Assembly (NCBI RefSeq): GCF_000717175.1
Contig: NZ_JNYD01000003.1
Location: 310,001-374,000 of the forward strand
Direction: 5' to 3'
DNA length: 64,000 bases
Source of the DNA: Pseudonocardia autotrophica
GTDB taxonomy: Bacteria > Actinomycetota > Actinomycetes > Mycobacteriales > Pseudonocardiaceae
This document shows positions 7,294-16,666 of this stretch, in pieces; within the stretch, counting starts at the first letter, position 1; every line of letters begins with the position of its first letter. Position numbers and translations under genes: made by a program. The notes below the pieces were generated by a model. The model searched no databases, was not told where the DNA came from, and saw only the letters and a list, made by a program, of their open reading frames with translations.

Positions 7294-9009
7294 ATGACCG
7301 AGTTCGACCTGGTGGTCCGGGGTGGATCCGTGCTCGACGGGAACGGAGGTCCGGCCCGCACGGCGGACGTCGGGATCGTCGGGGACCGGATCGTGGAGGT
7401 CGGCCGGGTCGCCGGCACCGGCCGCCGCGAGATCGACGCGGACGGCGCGGCCGTCGCCCCCGGGTTCGTCGACATCCACACCCACTACGACGGGCAGGCG
7501 ACCTGGGAGTCCCGGCTGCAGCCGTCGTCGTGGCACGGGGTCACCACCGTGGTCGCCGGCAACTGCGGGGTCGGCTTCGCGCCCGCCCTCCCGGAGCACC
7601 GCGACCGGCTCATCGACCTGATGGAGGGCGTCGAGGACATCCCGGGCATCGCCCTGCACGAGGGCCTGCCCTGGACCTGGCTGACCTTCCCCGAGTACCT
7701 CGACGTGCTCGAGGCCCGCCCGTACGACGTCGACCTCGCCACCCAGGTCCCGCACGCCGCGCTGCGCGTGCACGCGATGGGGGAACGGGCCGCCGCGCAC
7801 GAGGAGGCCACGGCGGACGAGGTCGCGCTGATGGCCAAGCTGGCGGCGGAGGCGATCCGGGCCGGCGCGCTGGGCTTCTCCACCTCGCGCACGCTCAACC
7901 ACAAGAGCATCGACGGCGAGCTCACGCCGTCCTACGGCCTGGGTGCCGCCGAGCTCGTCGCGATCGCGAAGGCCGTCGGGGAGACCGGCACCGGGGTGTT
8001 GCAGCTGGTCAGCGACTTCCCCGACGCCGACGAGGAGTTCGCGCTGATCCGGGAGATGGTGGCGGCGTCGGGCCGGCCGCTGTCGTTCTCGCTCGTGCAG
8101 TTCCCGCAGGAGCCGGACAAGCACCGCGCGATCCTGGCCATGGTCGACCGGGCGTGGGCGGACGGGCTCGAGATCCGCGCGCAGGTCGCGGCCCGGCCCG
8201 TCGGGCTGATCCTGGGCCTGGAGAACACCCTCAACCCGTTCATGACCAACCCGGTGTGGCGCGGGATCGCCGACCTGACCCCCGGCGAGCAGGCGGCCCG
8301 GATGCGCGAACCCGGCCTGCGGGCGGAGATCCTCGCCGCACAGACCCGGGAGAAGGAGCGCGGCCGGCTCGGCGGCAACCTGATCCACAAGTACGAGCTC
8401 ATGTACGAGCTCACGGACCCGCCGAACTACGAGCCGCCCGCCTCGGCGTCGATCGCCGGCCGGGCCGCCGCCGAGGGCCGGGACCCGGTGGAGCTGGCCT
8501 ACGACATCGTGGCCGGCGGCGGCATGCTCTACCTGGTCAGCTCGAACTACGTCGCCGGCAACCTCGACGCCGTGGGCGAGATGCTGCGGCACCCGCACGC
8601 GCTGCCCGGGCTGTCCGACGGCGGTGCGCACGTCGGCACGATCTGCGACGGGAGCTTCCCGACGACGCTCGTCCAGCACTGGACCCGGGACCGCGCCGGG
8701 GAGAAGCTCGACCTGGCCTACGTGGTGCAGCGGCAGGCCCGGGACACCGCGCGGGCGGTCGGGCTGCTCGACCGCGGCGTGCTCGAGCCCGGGTTCCGCG
8801 CCGACCTCAACGTGATCGACGTCGACGGGATGCGGCTGCACCGGCCGGAGATGCGCCACGACCTGCCCGCGGGCGGGAGCCGGCTGCTGCAGCGGGTGGA
8901 CGGGTACCGGCACACGGTCGTCGCCGGCCAGGAGACCTACACCGACGGCGCCGAGACCGACGCGCTGCCGGGCCGCCTGATCCGCGGGGCACGGCCCGCG
9001 CCCCGGTAG
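7294..9009 (+). CDS. Amidohydrolase, N-acyl-D-amino-acid deacylase family
   Basis: The 571-residue protein matches the D-aminoacylase group of the amidohydrolase superfamily. It opens with a small beta domain (DLVVRGGSVLDGNGG), has the metal-binding DIHTHYDGQ, a later GNCGVGFAP segment, and SDGGAHVGTICD, which supplies the conserved Asp/His near the end. The family hydrolyses amide bonds in N-acyl-D-amino acids or cyclic imides; the true substrate is unknown. The ATG at 7294 has GGAGGGGGC upstream. A perfect DnaA-type 9-mer TTGTCCACA sits at 7187-7195 in the upstream gap but is probably incidental. Confidence 0.88.
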   Translation: MTEFDLVVRGGSVLDGNGGPARTADVGIVGDRIVEVGRVAGTGRREIDADGAAVAPGFVDIHTHYDGQATWESRLQPSSWHGVTTVVAGNCGVGFAPALPEHRDRLIDLMEGVEDIPGIALHEGLPWTWLTFPEYLDVLEARPYDVDLATQVPHAALRVHAMGERAAAHEEATADEVALMAKLAAEAIRAGALGFSTSRTLNHKSIDGELTPSYGLGAAELVAIAKAVGETGTGVLQLVSDFPDADEEFALIREMVAASGRPLSFSLVQFPQEPDKHRAILAMVDRAWADGLEIRAQVAARPVGLILGLENTLNPFMTNPVWRGIADLTPGEQAARMREPGLRAEILAAQTREKERGRLGGNLIHKYELMYELTDPPNYEPPASASIAGRAAAEGRDPVELAYDIVAGGGMLYLVSSNYVAGNLDAVGEMLRHPHALPGLSDGGAHVGTICDGSFPTTLVQHWTRDRAGEKLDLAYVVQRQARDTARAVGLLDRGVLEPGFRADLNVIDVDGMRLHRPEMRHDLPAGGSRLLQRVDGYRHTVVAGQETYTDGAETDALPGRLIRGARPAPR

Positions 9010-9110
9010 CCCGCCCGGAAACCCGCTCGGCGCCGGGTGGGGCTGGCCCTACTGTGCACCCGGGAGTGTGCCGGGTGGGGGGCACTGCGCGGGTGGGCTT
9101 GGGTGGACGC

Positions 9111-10409
9111 ATGAGCGAGGAGGGGATCCCGGCCGCCGTCGTCGTGCCCGCGCCGGCGGTCGGGGCGGTCCGGCGGGGGCTGCGCTACCTGGTCACGGGG
9201 CTGCCGCTGGGGGTGCTGGCCTTCGTCGTCGCGATCGCCGGGTTCGCGGCCGGCATCAGCACGGTCGTCGTGTGGGTGGGGCTGCCGATCCTGGCCGGCA
9301 CGTTCGTGCTGTCCCGGCGGCTGGCCGACGTCGAGCGGCGGGCCACGGAGGCCGCCACCGGCCGCCCGCTCCCGCCGCACCACTACCGCCCGCGGCGCGG
9401 GCGCGGCGTGATCGGGATGCTGGGCCGGCTCGCCGACCCGCAGTGCTGGCGCGACCTGCTGCACGCCGTCGTCGGGTTCCCGGTCCGGCTGGCCTGCTTC
9501 GTGATCGGCGTCGCCTGGGTCGTGACCGGCCTCGGCGCCACGCTGTACGTGCTGTGGGAGTGGTCGCTGCCGCGCGGCGAGCGGACCGGGCTGGTCGACG
9601 TGATCACCGGCGTCGCGTCCCGGGCGCTGGACGTCGCCTTCACCACCCTCGTCGGGCTGGTCCTGCTGGCCACGACGCCGTGGGTGGTGCGGGGGCTCGT
9701 CGCCGTGCGGGCCGGGCTCGCGCGCGGCCTGCTCACCAACCGCACCGCCGCGTTGCGGGCCCGTACCGAGCAGCTCGCCGCCGGTCGCCGGGCCGCGGTC
9801 GCGGCCGAGGCCGCCACGCTGCGGCGGCTCGAACGGGACATCCACGACGGCCCGCAGCAGCGGCTCGTCCGGCTGACCATGGACCTCGAGGCGGCCGACC
9901 GCCGGCTCGACGACGATCCCGAGCGCGCCCGCCCGCTGATCGCCGAGGCCCTCACCCAGACCCGCGAGGCGCTGGCCGAGCTGCGGGCGCTGTCCCGGGG
10001 CATCGCCCCGCCGGTCCTGGCCGACCGCGGGCTCGCCGCCGCGCTGGCCGCCGCCGCGGCGCGGTCCACCGTGCCGGTCAGCGTCGAGGTCGACCTGCCT
10101 TCGGGCGAGCGGCCGGCGGCGGCGGTGGAGAACACGGCGTACTTCGTGGTGACCGAGGCGCTCACGAACGTCGCGAAGCACTCCGGGGCGACCCACGCCA
10201 CCGTCGACGTCCGGCCGCACCGCGCCGACCTCGTCGTCCGGGTGACCGACGACGGCGTCGGCGGCGCCCACCCGGCGAAGGGCCACGGATTGTCGGGGCT
10301 GTCGGAGAGACTGTCGGCCGTGGAGGGGCGGCTGGAGGTCGCGAGCCCCGAGGGCGGGCCGACGGAGATCACGGCGTGGATCCCGCTGGCCGGGTTGGAG
10401 GACGCGTGA
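9111..10409 (+). CDS. Sensor histidine kinase, NarL/DesK type
   Basis: The 432-residue protein has an N-terminal membrane sensor region with several hydrophobic segments (about 25-60, 115-150 and 165-200), resembling the actinobacterial 'sensor' domain. A HisKA_3 dimerisation helix follows, with the phosphorylated His in LERDIHDGPQQRL. The HATPase domain shows its N box (VVTEALTNVAKHSG) and G box (DDGVGG ... GHGLSGLSERL). It should autophosphorylate and pass phosphate to the regulator encoded next, whose start codon overlaps its stop by 4 nt (GTGA). The signal sensed is not apparent. Confidence 0.92.
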   Translation: MSEEGIPAAVVVPAPAVGAVRRGLRYLVTGLPLGVLAFVVAIAGFAAGISTVVVWVGLPILAGTFVLSRRLADVERRATEAATGRPLPPHHYRPRRGRGVIGMLGRLADPQCWRDLLHAVVGFPVRLACFVIGVAWVVTGLGATLYVLWEWSLPRGERTGLVDVITGVASRALDVAFTTLVGLVLLATTPWVVRGLVAVRAGLARGLLTNRTAALRARTEQLAAGRRAAVAAEAATLRRLERDIHDGPQQRLVRLTMDLEAADRRLDDDPERARPLIAEALTQTREALAELRALSRGIAPPVLADRGLAAALAAAAARSTVPVSVEVDLPSGERPAAAVENTAYFVVTEALTNVAKHSGATHATVDVRPHRADLVVRVTDDGVGGAHPAKGHGLSGLSERLSAVEGRLEVASPEGGPTEITAWIPLAGLEDA

Positions 10410-11047
10410 GGGTGGTGCTGGCCGAGGACTCGTTGCTGCTGCGCGAGGGCCTCGTGCGGCTGCTCGACGAGGCGGGCGCCGAGGTGGTGGCGGCGGTCGG
10501 CGACGGGGCGGCGCTGGTCACCGCGGTGAAGGAGCACCGGCCGGAGGTGGCGGTCGTCGACGTGCGGATGCCGCCGACCTTCACCGACGAGGGGCTGCGG
10601 GCGGCGCTGGAGATCCGCCGCGAGTGGCCGGACACGGCGATCCTGGTGCTGTCCCAGTACGTCGAGGAGTCCTACGCCTCGGACCTGCTGGCGGCGGGTG
10701 GGGGAGTGGGGTACCTGCTCAAGGACCGGGTGTCCCGGCTGGCCGAGCTGTCCGACGCGCTGGAGCGGGTCGTCGGCGGCGGGACCGTGCTCGACCCGGA
10801 GGTCGTGTCCGCGCTGCTGACCCATCGCCGGCGCCGCGATCCCGTCGAGTCGCTCACGCCCCGTGAGCGGGAGGTGCTCGGCCTCATGGCCGAGGGCCGG
10901 ACCAACACGGCCATCGGCCGCGACCTGGTGATCACGCAGGGCGCGGTGGAGAAGCACATCTCGTCGATCTTCACCAAGCTGGGGCTCGCGCCGTCGGGTG
11001 ACGACCATCGACGGGTGATGGCGGTCCTCGCCTGGTTGCGGGCCTGA
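10406..11047 (+). CDS. LuxR/NarL-family response regulator
   Basis: The 213-residue protein has a receiver domain starting at MRVVLAEDSLLLREG. The phospho-acceptor is the Asp in VVDVRMPP (about residue 52), and the conserved Lys is in YLLKDRV. A C-terminal LuxR helix-turn-helix (LTPREREVLGLMAEG to GAVEKHISSIFTKLGL) should bind DNA. It overlaps the kinase gene by 4 nt and is its cognate partner. Its targets are not shown by the sequence. Confidence 0.94.
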   Translation: MRVVLAEDSLLLREGLVRLLDEAGAEVVAAVGDGAALVTAVKEHRPEVAVVDVRMPPTFTDEGLRAALEIRREWPDTAILVLSQYVEESYASDLLAAGGGVGYLLKDRVSRLAELSDALERVVGGGTVLDPEVVSALLTHRRRRDPVESLTPREREVLGLMAEGRTNTAIGRDLVITQGAVEKHISSIFTKLGLAPSGDDHRRVMAVLAWLRA

Positions 11048-11154
11048 CGCCCACGTGGGCCCCGGATCTTCCCCGTCCGTGTGATGGCGGATGCGGCGCG
11101 TGTCCGCCAAGCTCTCGCCGGTCCAGTCGGGGCGACCGGTCGGGGGAAGAGTCG

Positions 11155-13170
11155 ATGGCGCTGCGCGAGCGTGTGCCGACAACGGGGTCACGATCCGTCA
11201 CGAAGCGGTCGGGCCGGCATCGGGCCGGGTCGCACCGGCCCGCGATCGTCGTGCCGGAGCAGCGGGGAACATCCCACCGCTGGATCACCGCGGAGGCCGA
11301 CGAGCGGGCGCGGCGGCGGGAGTCGCGGCGGCGGGCGGGTACCGGGACGGAGACCCGGTCGGTGCCCGCGGAGACGGCACGTGGTGCGGCCGTCGGGCTC
11401 GAACCCGGTGTGGAGAGCCGGTCCCTGCGAGCGGAGGCGGCGCGGAGCGCGGCCGCCGGTCTCGCGGGGGCGCGGCTGGCCACGGCGCTGGTCGGGCGGG
11501 TCGTCGCGGACTGCCACCGCGAGGCGGCCACCCGGATCGCGGACCGGATCGCCACCGTCCGTGCGCCGCTGCCGGAGCCCGGGGTCGTCGACCGCGAGCC
11601 GGAGCCCGGCGTCACGCGAACCCTGCCGGTCCGCTACCGGGGTGTGCCGACGCGCCGCCGGCCGCGGCCGGCTGCCGGGGTGTGGGTCCTGCTCGGGCTG
11701 CTGCTGGTCGTGGCGGTGGCCGTGCCGTCGGCGGTGCGGCAGGCCGGGTTCGCGACGACGGCCGACGCGGCGGCCGAGCGGTTCCCCGGCGTCTTCCCCG
11801 AGAACACCGAGCCCGGAGCCGGCGGCGGCCCGGTCGCGCCGGCACCCGCCGAGTTCACGACCGCGCTGCCCGACGGGCGCGCGCAGGTCGCGATCGACGC
11901 CGCCCTCTCGCAGGTGGGCGTGCCCTACCAGTGGGGCGGCGACGGACCGGCCGCCGGCGACCAGGGCTTCGACTGCTCGGGCCTGACCGTGTTCGCCTAC
12001 GGCGCCGCGGGGATCACCCTGCCGCGCACCGCGCACACCCAGTACGTCGCGGGTCCGCACGTGCCCGCCGACGCCGCGCTGCAGCCCGGCGACCTCGTCT
12101 TCTACGGCACGCCGTCCGCGGTGCACCACGTCGGCGTCTACCTCGGCGACGGCCGGATGGTGAACGCGCCGACCTACGGCCAGCCGGTCCGGACCTCGTA
12201 CTACCGCTGGCGCGGCGACGACTATCTCGGCGCCACCCGACCCGCCGCCCCCGGCCCGCGCAGCAGCGGGATGCTGCAGGTGCTGCCGGAGCCTCGGGTC
12301 ACCTCGCCGAACGGGTGGCCGAAGACCTTCGACGCCCCCGCCGCGCCGGCCCCCGCCGCCGCGATCGCCCCGAGCGAGAGCCTGCCACCGGAGTCCGTGA
12401 CGGCCGCCGCGGCGATGGCGGCCTCCGTCGGACCGCTCAGCGTGGTCGACGGCGCGGTGCCGAGCGGGGCCGGTGCGGGATCCACCGGGCCGGTGTTCGG
12501 CGAGCCCGCGGCTGCCCCGGCCACCGGGCCGGCCCCGGCCGGGCAGGTGTGGCGGCCCGCCGCGGCGACGTGGCGGTTGCCGGCGGGCGGGGACGTGAGC
12601 GGTGACGCCGCCTCAGCTCCGGCTGGTTCGACCGTGGCCGGCCCCGCGGGTCAGGTGGCTGCGGTTGCGGGTCCGGCGCAGGCCGCAGCTCCGGCGGACC
12701 AGACCGGAGCCGCCCCGGCCGAGAACTCCGCGGCTCCGCCGGCTGCGGCGGCTCCGACGCCTGCAGGCCCTGCCGACACCGCCCGGTCCGCTGTGGCACC
12801 GGCCGGGGACGTCCCGGCCGCCCAGGCACCGACCGTCGGCACCCTGACCCTGCCCGGCGGCGAGCTCCCGCTGGTGGCGGCGCGGCTAGACGAGGCCAGC
12901 GTCCCGGTGGCGCCCGAGCCGGGCACCGCCGCACTCCTCGACGAGGGCGACGCGCAGCTCGTCGTCCTGCGCTCGGCCGACGACCTCCCGCTCGACCAGC
13001 AGCTCACGGTCGCCGTCGACGGCGCCGACCCGCGCTCCCGCACGGTGGTGGAGGCGGCCCCGATGTCGGCGCAGGAGCTGGCGGAGCACATCCGCTCGCT
13101 GCCGGCGGGGGAGTTCCAGGTCCTCGCCCCCGCCGCCGACGGCACCTGGACGGTCGCCGAGCTCGAGTAG
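11155..13170 (+). CDS. Membrane-anchored NlpC/P60 peptidoglycan hydrolase
   Basis: The 671-residue protein has a charged cytoplasmic N-terminus of about 175 residues and one membrane helix near 177-197 (GVWVLLGLLLVVAVAVPS). An extracytoplasmic NlpC/P60 domain follows at roughly 240-360. The catalytic Cys is in GFDCSGLTVFAY and the His in AVHHVGVYLGDGR. The family cleaves stem-peptide bonds in peptidoglycan. The last 300 residues are an Ala/Pro/Gly-rich, low-complexity tail with a short structured end. The long N-terminal part before the helix is unusual; a later start is possible. It converges on the NHL gene across a long hairpin. Confidence 0.85.
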   Translation: MALRERVPTTGSRSVTKRSGRHRAGSHRPAIVVPEQRGTSHRWITAEADERARRRESRRRAGTGTETRSVPAETARGAAVGLEPGVESRSLRAEAARSAAAGLAGARLATALVGRVVADCHREAATRIADRIATVRAPLPEPGVVDREPEPGVTRTLPVRYRGVPTRRRPRPAAGVWVLLGLLLVVAVAVPSAVRQAGFATTADAAAERFPGVFPENTEPGAGGGPVAPAPAEFTTALPDGRAQVAIDAALSQVGVPYQWGGDGPAAGDQGFDCSGLTVFAYGAAGITLPRTAHTQYVAGPHVPADAALQPGDLVFYGTPSAVHHVGVYLGDGRMVNAPTYGQPVRTSYYRWRGDDYLGATRPAAPGPRSSGMLQVLPEPRVTSPNGWPKTFDAPAAPAPAAAIAPSESLPPESVTAAAAMAASVGPLSVVDGAVPSGAGAGSTGPVFGEPAAAPATGPAPAGQVWRPAAATWRLPAGGDVSGDAASAPAGSTVAGPAGQVAAVAGPAQAAAPADQTGAAPAENSAAPPAAAAPTPAGPADTARSAVAPAGDVPAAQAPTVGTLTLPGGELPLVAARLDEASVPVAPEPGTAALLDEGDAQLVVLRSADDLPLDQQLTVAVDGADPRSRTVVEAAPMSAQELAEHIRSLPAGEFQVLAPAADGTWTVAELE

Positions 13171-13234
13171 TGATCGTCGTACCGGTGCGCTGAGGGCGGC
13201 GATGCCCGCTCTCAGCGCACGGAAGCAACGATCA
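13170..13234. terminator. Long imperfect inverted repeat between convergent genes
   Basis: GTGATCGT...GTGCGCTGAG faces CTCAGCGCAC...ACGATCAC around a short loop, with the outer and inner arms joined by mismatches. It sits between the stops of the NlpC/P60 and NHL genes and should terminate both. Confidence 0.75.
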
Positions 13235-13248
13235 CGAACGCCGGCCCG

Positions 13249-15036
13249 TCACCGCCCGTCGACCGCCCGCAGGTCGAGCACGAGCTCGGCCGGGGCGGTG
13301 CCGTCGCCCTCCACCACCCGCACCGGCACGCCCCAGTCCTGCTGGTACCGGTGGCAGGCGCCGAAGACGGCGTCGCCCTCGTCGCAGGCCGCGGCGGCGA
13401 CGCTCACCGACAGCACCCCCTCGCCGGGCGCCAGGACGAGCGAGCGGACCAGGCCGGGCGCGGTGCCGCCGCCCTCGACCAGCAGCGACGCCGGCGACGC
13501 GTCCACCGTCAGCACCGTCGGGTCGCCGAAGCGCGTGTCGAGGTGCTGCCCCGTCGGCGGGGTGAAGTCGATCGTGAGCGCGACGGGTCCGGCCGCGAGG
13601 TCGGTGCGCGGGCGGCGCACGGTGTGCGACCCGGCGTTGACGAGCGCGCCGGCCGGGATCGGCAGCCGCACCAGCCGGTGCGCCGCCGACTCCACGACCA
13701 CCAGCGTCTCCCCGTCGACGAGGACGTCGCTGGGCTCGGCGAGGTCCTGCGCCAGCGTGGTCACCTGCCCACCGGCGATGCGGCGGACGGCCCCGTTGTA
13801 GGTGTCCGCCACCGCGATCGAGCCGTCGGGCAGCACGCCGACGCCGAGCGGGTGCTGCAGCAGCGCCTCGCGGGCCGGGCCGTCGCGGAACCCGAAGTCG
13901 AACAGGCCGAGCCCGACGGCGGTGCTGACCTGCGGCGTCGCGTCGAGGTCCAGGGCGCGCACCGCGGAGGTCTCGGCGTCGGCGACCCAGAGCGTGTCGC
14001 CGGCGACCGCCAGTCCGGACGGCTGGGCGAAGAACGCGTCGGTCACCGGCCCGTCGCGGAGTCCCTCGGTGGTCGTGCCGGCCAGCACGGCGAGCTCCCC
14101 GGAGACCGGCGAGAAGGTCCACAGCTGGTGCCACCCCGCCATCGCGACGACGATCCGGCCGCGCCACCACGCCACGTCCCACGGGGTCGACAGCTCGGCC
14201 GCCGAACCGCCGGGCTCCACGCGCTCGCGCAGCGGCGAGCCGGTGCCCGCGACCGTCGTCACGTGCCCGTCGGCGAGCCGCAGCCCGCGCAGGGCGTGGT
14301 TCACCGAGTCGGCGACGACGACGTCGTATCCCACCTCGGCGACCACCTCGGCCGGCAGCACGGCCAACCCCTGCGGCTCCGAGAACTCCGGCGAGGTGCC
14401 GTCGCGGAACCCGCGCGAGCCCGTCCCGAACCGTCTGATCTCGTCGAACTGTGCGTCGACCTGCACCACCTGGTGGTGCGCGGTGTCCGAGACCAGGAAG
14501 CCGCCGGGCACGGCGACGACCTTCCCCGGGAACCGCAGCGCGGTCGACGGCGGCGGGGGCGCGACGGACGGCCCGTCACCCCGGCGCAGGGTCCCCTTCG
14601 CGGTGTGCTCGGCCACCAGCTCGCGTATCAGCACCGCCAGGCCGTGCGCGTGCCCCTCGCCCGCCATCTGCGCGACGACGTACCCCTCCGGGTCCACCAC
14701 CGCGAGCGTCGGCCACGCGCGGGCGGCGTACGCGTCCCACATCGCGAGGTCCGGGTCGTCGAGCACGGGGTGGTGCACCCCGTACCGCTCGACGGCCGCC
14801 TCGACCGCCTTCGGGTCGCCCTCGTGGGCGAACTTCGGCGAGTGCACCCCGACGACCACGAGGACGTCGGCGAACTCCTCTTCGACCGGCCGCAGCTCGT
14901 CGAGCACGTGCAGGCAGTTGACGCAGCAGAACGTCCAGAAGTCGAGCAGGACGATCTTGCCGCGCAGATCCGGCGCCTCGCCGCCGGTGTTCAGCCAGCG
15001 ACGTCCACGCAGCTCCGGAGCCCGTACCCGCATCAC
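13249..15036 (-). CDS. Thioredoxin-like / NHL-repeat protein
   Basis: The N-terminal 150 residues form a thioredoxin-fold domain (KIVLLDFWTFCCVNCLHVL), where the dithiol is embedded in the pattern CCxxC typical of NHL-linked thioredoxins rather than CxxC alone. The rest, about residues 170-480, shows repeated NHL beta-propeller blades (such as PQGLAVLP, PSGLAVAGDTLWVADAE and PLGVGVLPDGSIAVADTYN), followed by a C-terminal beta domain. There is no signal peptide, so it is probably cytoplasmic. The function of such fusions is not well defined. Start is GTG 15036 or the adjacent ATG 15033. It is divergent from the Fpg/Nei gene, 47 bp away. Confidence 0.85.
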   Translation of the reverse strand: MMRVRAPELRGRRWLNTGGEAPDLRGKIVLLDFWTFCCVNCLHVLDELRPVEEEFADVLVVVGVHSPKFAHEGDPKAVEAAVERYGVHHPVLDDPDLAMWDAYAARAWPTLAVVDPEGYVVAQMAGEGHAHGLAVLIRELVAEHTAKGTLRRGDGPSVAPPPPSTALRFPGKVVAVPGGFLVSDTAHHQVVQVDAQFDEIRRFGTGSRGFRDGTSPEFSEPQGLAVLPAEVVAEVGYDVVVADSVNHALRGLRLADGHVTTVAGTGSPLRERVEPGGSAAELSTPWDVAWWRGRIVVAMAGWHQLWTFSPVSGELAVLAGTTTEGLRDGPVTDAFFAQPSGLAVAGDTLWVADAETSAVRALDLDATPQVSTAVGLGLFDFGFRDGPAREALLQHPLGVGVLPDGSIAVADTYNGAVRRIAGGQVTTLAQDLAEPSDVLVDGETLVVVESAAHRLVRLPIPAGALVNAGSHTVRRPRTDLAAGPVALTIDFTPPTGQHLDTRFGDPTVLTVDASPASLLVEGGGTAPGLVRSLVLAPGEGVLSVSVAAAACDEGDAVFGACHRYQQDWGVPVRVVEGDGTAPAELVLDLRAVDGR

Positions 15037-15083
15037 GGACGGATCAACGCGCGGGACCGCCGCCCCTGTTCCAGACTGGGTGC

Positions 15084-15890
15084 GTGCCGGAACTGCCCGA
15101 GGTGGAGACCGCGCGGAAGGTGCTCGAGGAGGCCCTGGACCGCGAGATCAGGTCCGTCGACGACAACGACGAGTGGGTGTGCCGGCCCCATCCGCCGGGC
15201 GAGATCGCGAAGGCGCTGGTCGGCGGCCGGCTGACCGCGGCCCACCGGCGCGGCAAGACGATGTGGTGCGAGACCGTCGACCGGGACGGCGAGGAGGGCC
15301 CGACGCTCGGCGTGCACCTCGGCATGGATGGGCGCGTGATCGTCACGAACTCCGACGGGGAGCGCGTCGGCGGCGGCCCGGAGCGACCGGACCGGCAGCC
15401 CCGCAAGCCCGAGTGGGACCGGTTCACCGTCAACTTCGCCGACGGCGGCCGGTTCCGGCTGTTCGACAAGCGTCGCCTGGGGCGGATCCGCCTCGAGCCG
15501 GACCTCTCGGGTCTGGGGCCCGACGCCGAGGAGATCACCGCCGCCGACTTCCGCACCCGGATCGCGCGCAGCCGCTCCGCGGTCAAGGCGCGGCTGCTGG
15601 ACCAGTCGGTGATCGCGGGCGTCGGGAACCTCCTCGCCGACGAGACGCTGTGGCGCGCCAGGATCAACCCGGCGGCGCCCGCGGACGAGCTGGGGCGCAC
15701 GGAGCTCGACCGCCTGTACCGCAACCTCGAGAAGTCCCTGAAGTCCGCGATCGCGAACGGCGGCGTGCACACGGGCGAGGTGATCGAGCACCGCCACCCC
15801 GGCGGGCACTGCCCGCGGTGCGGCGCCGAGATGCGCCACGGGACCGTCGGCGGCCGCAGCACCTGGTGGTGCTCGAAGGAGCAGCAGTAG
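15084..15890 (+). CDS. Fpg/Nei-family DNA glycosylase
   Basis: Initiating at GTG 15084, the protein begins (M)PELPEVETARK, so Pro becomes the N-terminal nucleophile and the following Glu the catalytic acid, as in Fpg and Nei. The conserved Lys of the minor-groove loop is in RRGKTMW, and the helix-two-turn-helix segment includes DQSVIAGVGNLLADETLW. It should excise oxidised bases and nick the abasic site. The C-terminal zinc finger starts GHCPRCGAE but ends WWCSKEQQ, so the fourth Cys is absent. Length, 268 residues, is normal. It resembles the less-studied actinobacterial Fpg/Nei paralogues more than the classical MutM. Confidence 0.88.
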   Translation: MPELPEVETARKVLEEALDREIRSVDDNDEWVCRPHPPGEIAKALVGGRLTAAHRRGKTMWCETVDRDGEEGPTLGVHLGMDGRVIVTNSDGERVGGGPERPDRQPRKPEWDRFTVNFADGGRFRLFDKRRLGRIRLEPDLSGLGPDAEEITAADFRTRIARSRSAVKARLLDQSVIAGVGNLLADETLWRARINPAAPADELGRTELDRLYRNLEKSLKSAIANGGVHTGEVIEHRHPGGHCPRCGAEMRHGTVGGRSTWWCSKEQQ

Positions 15891-15894
15891 CCGG

Positions 15895-16548
15895 TCAGCT
15901 CAGGGCGGGCTCCGGGTGCCGGGCGCGCCACCACAGCAGCACCCCCGTGCACACCGCGAGCCAGGCGGCGCCGGTGGCCCAGCCCGCGACGACGTCGCTG
16001 AACCAGTGCACGCCCAGGTAGATGCGGGTGTAGCCGATCCCGCCGATCCACGCCGCCGCGACCAGCAGGGCGCCCAGCCGCAGCGGGCCGGTGAGGTGCG
16101 GCCAGGCCAGCACGACGAGCGCCCCGACGACGACCATCGACATCGTCGCGTGCCCGGAGGGCAGCGACTCGTTCCCGGCCTCGACCAGGCGCACCGCCAG
16201 CGGCGGCCGCGGACGGTCCAGCATGCGTTTGACCAGCGTGAACACCACGCTGGCGCCGGCCATCGTGGCGATCAGCCACACGCCGTCGACGCGCCGCCCG
16301 CGCAGGATCAGCACGATGCCCGTGACCAGGGCGAGCACCGCCATCGCGGCGGTGCTGCCGAGGTTCGTGAACACGACCAGGATCGCCGTGACCCCGACGG
16401 AGCGGCTGTCGATCGCCCCGGCGAGGGCCGAGCCGTCCTCGTCCGCGGGCCCGACGCCGGTGAACGCGGCCCAGATCAGCCCGGCCGCCAGGGTGAGCAG
16501 GAGGACGGAGCAGGTCGCGGTGAGCGCGAGGACGCGGCGGCCGGGCAC
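15895..16548 (-). CDS. PAP2-family membrane phosphatase
   Basis: The 217-residue protein has about six membrane segments and the three PAP2 phosphatase motifs in order: KRMLDRPRP, PSGHAT and the final TRIYLGVHWFSD, containing the catalytic His and Asp. Members remove phosphate from lipids such as phosphatidate or undecaprenyl pyrophosphate on the outer face of the membrane; the substrate here is unknown. It converges on the Fpg/Nei gene with only 4 bp between stops. Confidence 0.9.
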   Translation of the reverse strand: MPGRRVLALTATCSVLLLTLAAGLIWAAFTGVGPADEDGSALAGAIDSRSVGVTAILVVFTNLGSTAAMAVLALVTGIVLILRGRRVDGVWLIATMAGASVVFTLVKRMLDRPRPPLAVRLVEAGNESLPSGHATMSMVVVGALVVLAWPHLTGPLRLGALLVAAAWIGGIGYTRIYLGVHWFSDVVAGWATGAAWLAVCTGVLLWWRARHPEPALS

Positions 16549-16623
16549 CCCACCACTCTGCCCACGCGGGACCGCCGGCGCCCGCCGACCGGCCGAATCC
16601 TCAGCCGCAGCTCAGGAGGGGTC

Positions 16624-16663
16624 GTGAGTGCCTACTGCCCCTAGAGGGGCAGTCGGCACTCAC
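16624..16663. repeat. Palindromic element, copy 1 (also terminator-like)
   Basis: Arms at 16624-16642 and 16645-16663 pair over 19 bp with one mismatch around a CTAG-containing centre. It lies 4 bp after the pgi stop. Its edges (GTCGTGAG ... CTCACGGGT) and core (ACTG-CCCT...GGGGCAGT) are shared with the element at 33074-33115. Confidence 0.85.
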
Positions 16664-16666
16664 GGG

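Noticed and set aside
4341..7481. Very long minus-strand open reading over several genes
   Set aside because: It is a GC-bias shadow: Arg/Gly/Ala-rich with no motif, overlapping well-supported genes on both strands.
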